DNA of 64,000 nt from Cymodocea nodosa (taxonomy: Eukaryota > Streptophyta > Magnoliopsida > Alismatales > Cymodoceaceae), in NCBI GenBank assembly GCA_036874045.1, contig CM072335.1:24373501-24437500 (forward strand), given 5' to 3'. Numbering within the stretch: position 1 is the first letter of the stretch; every line of letters starts with the position of its first letter. The notes below the pieces were generated by a model that worked only from the letters and a program-made list of their open reading frames with translations, ran no database searches and was not told where the DNA came from. This document shows positions 60,915 through 64,000 of this stretch, one piece after another. Made by a program: the position numbers and the translations under genes.

Positions 60915-62976
60915 ATGGATAAATCGATGAAACAGGCATTTCTTGCAGGTGGATATCAATGATTTGGAGTTGATAAGTCTCATGTCTTACTTCCTTCTAA
61001 TCGGTTTATCTAATCTTTTAACTCATTATTCCTGCAGATAACGCATCAATAGAAATCCCAAAGAGCAGGGGAGGAAATCCATGGGAGAACCCACCTGAAC
61101 TGGATATTTATCATGGATCCCAAGATACTAGCTTATTCTCGAGCTCATTACCGGTTCTTCCACATGAGAAGTGTATGCTTTTACTTTCGTTTTTTAGTCT
61201 ACCCTTTAATTTTTTGCAGATTACTCACTTTTTCATTTGCAGTGAATTACGTGGATGTAAATCATGATGTTCAGACTGTACCAAATGCTTCATCTGATCA
61301 ACACAATAATCACAATGTCGTGGAAGGTAAAGTTGCTCATGATGATCTGAATCTGCATGCTATTGGAAGTCATCTACCTGATGATGAAGATGATCTCCTT
61401 TCTGGTATCACTGATGATTTTGATATAAGTAAGTTACCCATCCCAATGGAAGACTTGGAAGAGGATGACGTCTTTGGTAGTGGAGGTGGCTTGGAATTGG
61501 ATTTTGATCCTACTGAGAAACTCAGTGTTGCTATGGCAAGGACCAGCATAATTGATGGTTATATGAGTAATGGAGCACCTCAATATGGTATTCCAAACGG
61601 TATAGGAACTGTTGCCGGGGAACATCCATATGGAGAACATCCATCTAGGACACTGTTTGTGAGAAATATCAATAGTAATGTTGAAGACTCTGAGTTACGA
61701 GCACTATTTGAGGTACCTCCATCTACAATGCATTTATCTCAGCTGTCTCATTTCTCATACTTTTTTGAAGAATTTATTATCAGATTTTATATTATCTTGC
61801 TCAAATTGTATGTTCTAAGCTGCTATTTGTAAATATCTGCAATTCTATTGGCCAATGGTCATCATTTAAGTAGGTGGTTCATAGAAAATCTGATGGACGA
61901 TAACAAAGGGTTTTCAATTTTTTATTTGCATTTTACAGAATTTTGTTGATAGACTTTGGTGTACACGAGAAGTAATATAATAGCATAAAATTACCTTTAC
62001 ACAGAAAGAAGGGAAAAGAATCTTGACATCCCGTTTTTGCCTTTTTTGTTTGTTTCCAAGATCTATGCTGTATATCTTGTGTTCCTAATGATCCATCTTT
62101 ATCCTACTGTATGATAATCAATAAACATATGGCTGTAAATTTTAATGGAGCTTAGTTTGAAACTTTGTATTCAATGATACAAGTATCTCATCATTATATT
62201 TCTCTTCTAATTCAGCAATATGGTGACATCCGGAACCTTTACACTGCATGCAAGCACAGGGGATTTGTGATGATATCATATTATGATATCAGGGATGCAC
62301 GAACTGCAATGCGAGCTCTACAGAATAAACCCTTGCGACGTAGAAAGCTTGACATCCACTTTTCTATTCCAAAGGTCTGATATTATACACTCTATTAACT
62401 GGCTTTTTTTTTTTCTGTTTATAAATACCTTTCTTTTTCTCAGGACAATCCTTCTGACAAAGATGTCAACCAAGGAACCCTTGTGGTTTTCAATTTAGAC
62501 CCATCAGTTTCCAATGATGATCTGTGTCAAATATTTGGGAAATATGGGGAAGTTAAGGAGGTGGGTAAATTTTACAATTTTTTTGAAAGAATGGAGGTAG
62601 GGAGTCTTATGCATCAATTTTTTTTCATATTTTCATATTTTTCATGTGGCCATAGATAGAAACATATAGAAGAAAATGATTGATGTGGCCGACCTCATGT
62701 AGTGAGATTATGCCCTGAATTATTGTTGTTGTTGTATTTTCATATTTTTGTTTTTAGATTGTTGCCAATTTTATAATATGTTTGTTTATTTTGAGCACTT
62801 AATGAGTTGCCTCATGCCAAACAGATAAGAGAGACTCCACACAAACGACACCATAAATTCATTGAATTCTATGATGTTAGAGATGCAGAAGCAGCTCTGA
62901 AAGCATTGAATAGGAGTGACATAGCTGGAAAAAGGATAAAGCTTGAACCTAGTCGCCCTGGTGGGGCTCGTCGAAG
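60915..62976 (+). CDS. MEI2-like RNA-binding protein, 5' part
   Basis: Plant MEI2-like (ML/TE1-type) protein with RRM domains, acting in meiosis and meristem or leaf development (family knowledge). Coding exons: 60915-60948, 61038-61172, 61243-61712, 62216-62374, 62444-62560 and 62825-62976, all GT/AG with consistent phases, giving 356 residues so far. The N-terminus is MDKSMKQAFLADNASIEIPK, followed by SLFSSSLPVLPHEKLNYVD and an acidic stretch with LPDDEDDLLSGITDDFDI. RRM1 (about residues 188-262) shows LFVRNI and KHRGFVMISY. RRM2 (about 278-350) shows LVVFNL and HHKFIEFYD. GEHPYGEHPSRTLFVRNINS is a family hallmark. The exon ends in phase 2 at CGTCGAAG followed by GTGCAC; reading on gives a spurious stop at 63016. 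The remaining exons and the C-terminal RRM3 lie beyond the window. Confidence 0.93.
62640..62740 (+). mobile_element. RTE-type LINE 3' tail remnant in MEI2-like intron
   Basis: A plus-strand segment AGATAGAAACATATAG, GATGTGGCCGACCTCATGTA, GTGAGATTATGCC and TTATTGTTGTTGTTG, lying in the 264-nt intron between the two RRM coding exons. It matches the tail of the LINE fragment at 24455-24555 in order and wording. Only the last 100 bp are present. Confidence 0.65.
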
Positions 62977-64000
62977 GTGCACACAAGTTTATTTTACTGG
63001 GAAGATTTACAAATAGTTTGATTATGTGCTAATTTTGTAACTTGTGTCTTTTCTATGCTAATTTATCATTCCATTGTTTATTACCTCTTGGTTGTATAAA
63101 TTTCATTTTTTGGATATAATTAAATTAGTTTTGTATAACTTTATTGAGTTTGTTTGGATTCTTCTTTGGTTTATGTCTTTTACATCTTATTGCGCATTGA
63201 ATTTTTATGGTATCATCATGCTTGGTCCACAGGATATTCTTTAGCAAGGAACAATATTTTGTCTACAGAAAAATTCATCTAGAAGTACCTCTTATTTTTT
63301 ATTTTTTATCTCAAAATCAAAACATAATTATATGATTAATTAATCTATAGGCTAATCTACTACATCTTAAAGTTTCAACTTAATCACTGGCAAAATTTAC
63401 TAGAAATTAGTAATTTCTATGACCTTTATATCAAGGATCAATACTTGTTAAAAGTAAATAAAAAATTTCATCATATATTTATAGTCATCTAATAACCTAA
63501 TTCATATAGTTACATCTACTTATATATTTATGAAAGGGTATAAGAGTGTCTCGATGAACCTTACCTTGGGGCACTCTAGGAAAAATTGCTCTGTTTTGTT
63601 TAACATTTTAGAAACAATATTTAAGGTAGGTTCTAGAATTTTATATTATGAAATTCACTATTCAATATAATTGGTCATGAGTTACCACTAAGTTAATGCC
63701 ACTCCTTGTGTTCATGATAACTAAATTGGAGAGAAGTATGAACAGATTGATCCAATCTATTTTTTTTTGAAAAGCAGTGTGCGGTCTATTTTTATTAAGC
63801 ATTGAAAAGAATGTCAATGATTCAAAATGACCTGTGTCTATATATCTTCAGACCCAATTCATGGTTCCTATATGTTTACCATTTGTAAAAATAATTCTAA
63901 TGGTAAATTATGAAAAAATGCTAAAAAATAGAAAATTTCCTCATCTGAATTCTAAAATAAAACAATGGAAAAAGAGGAAAAAACTGTGAGCCATCAATAT
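62977..64000. other. MEI2-like intron running off the window
   Basis: AT-rich sequence after the donor at 62977. The expected next exon (family continues with NLMQQL after GGARR) is not found before 64000. Confidence 0.6.

Noticed and set aside
62977-63018. Short read-through end of the MEI2-like frame as a genuine C-terminus
   Set aside because: The family continues well beyond RRM2 and a donor GT is present exactly at the conserved GGARR position, so the stop is intronic.
1-64000. An undescribed defence, toxin or biosynthetic system
   Set aside because: All supported genes are ordinary plant housekeeping or developmental genes, and the remaining coding traces are transposon relics. Nothing forms a new coherent system.

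Overview
This is a 64 kb window of AT-rich plant nuclear DNA. It has intron-split genes with GT/AG junctions, a plant-specific LOB-domain gene, Ty1/copia elements primed by initiator-methionine tRNA, and plant-type LINEs. A monocot is the best guess, probably not a grass: the LBD coding region is much more GC-rich than its surroundings and the MEI2-like protein has a monocot-like sequence. That lineage call is inference.

Layout. At 1-7439 (+) lies the 3' part of FIP37, the plant WTAP homologue of the m6A writer complex. At 10976-11527 (+) is an intronless class I LBD transcription factor. At 42490-16394 (-) is a complete PRP39 gene for a U1 snRNP-associated splicing factor. It has 11 coding exons over 26 kb, opened up by transposable elements and ending in a very large Gln-rich exon. 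At 58108-44611 (-) is a complete ELP4 gene for the Elongator complex, with 8 exons. From about 59.8 kb to the window end (+) is the 5' half of a MEI2-like RNA-binding protein gene. Exon chains were rebuilt by hand from splice signals, reading-frame continuity and family resemblance. All junction phases agree within each gene.

Mobile DNA makes up most of the long introns. A copia element (45276-50328) fills the last ELP4 intron; its LTRs, primer-binding site and polypurine tract are visible. A second, older copia element (28580-33150) is inserted inside the zinc-binding domain of an L1-type LINE (about 27870-35420), and both sit in an 11 kb PRP39 intron. Decayed RTE-type LINE pieces lie in introns of FIP37, PRP39, ELP4 and the MEI2-like gene. 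A copia reverse-transcriptase scrap lies between PRP39 and ELP4.

The genes do not form an operon or a gene cluster. Four of the five act in RNA metabolism (m6A writing, splicing, tRNA wobble modification, RNA binding), but nothing in the sequence shows this is more than chance. I found no credible new biological system. The most notable points are the nested insertions, a perfect 26-nt palindrome present in only one LTR of the ELP4 copia element, the PRP39 Gln-rich tail with its two possible 3' ends, and a dispersed GGTGCC-rich repeat family.
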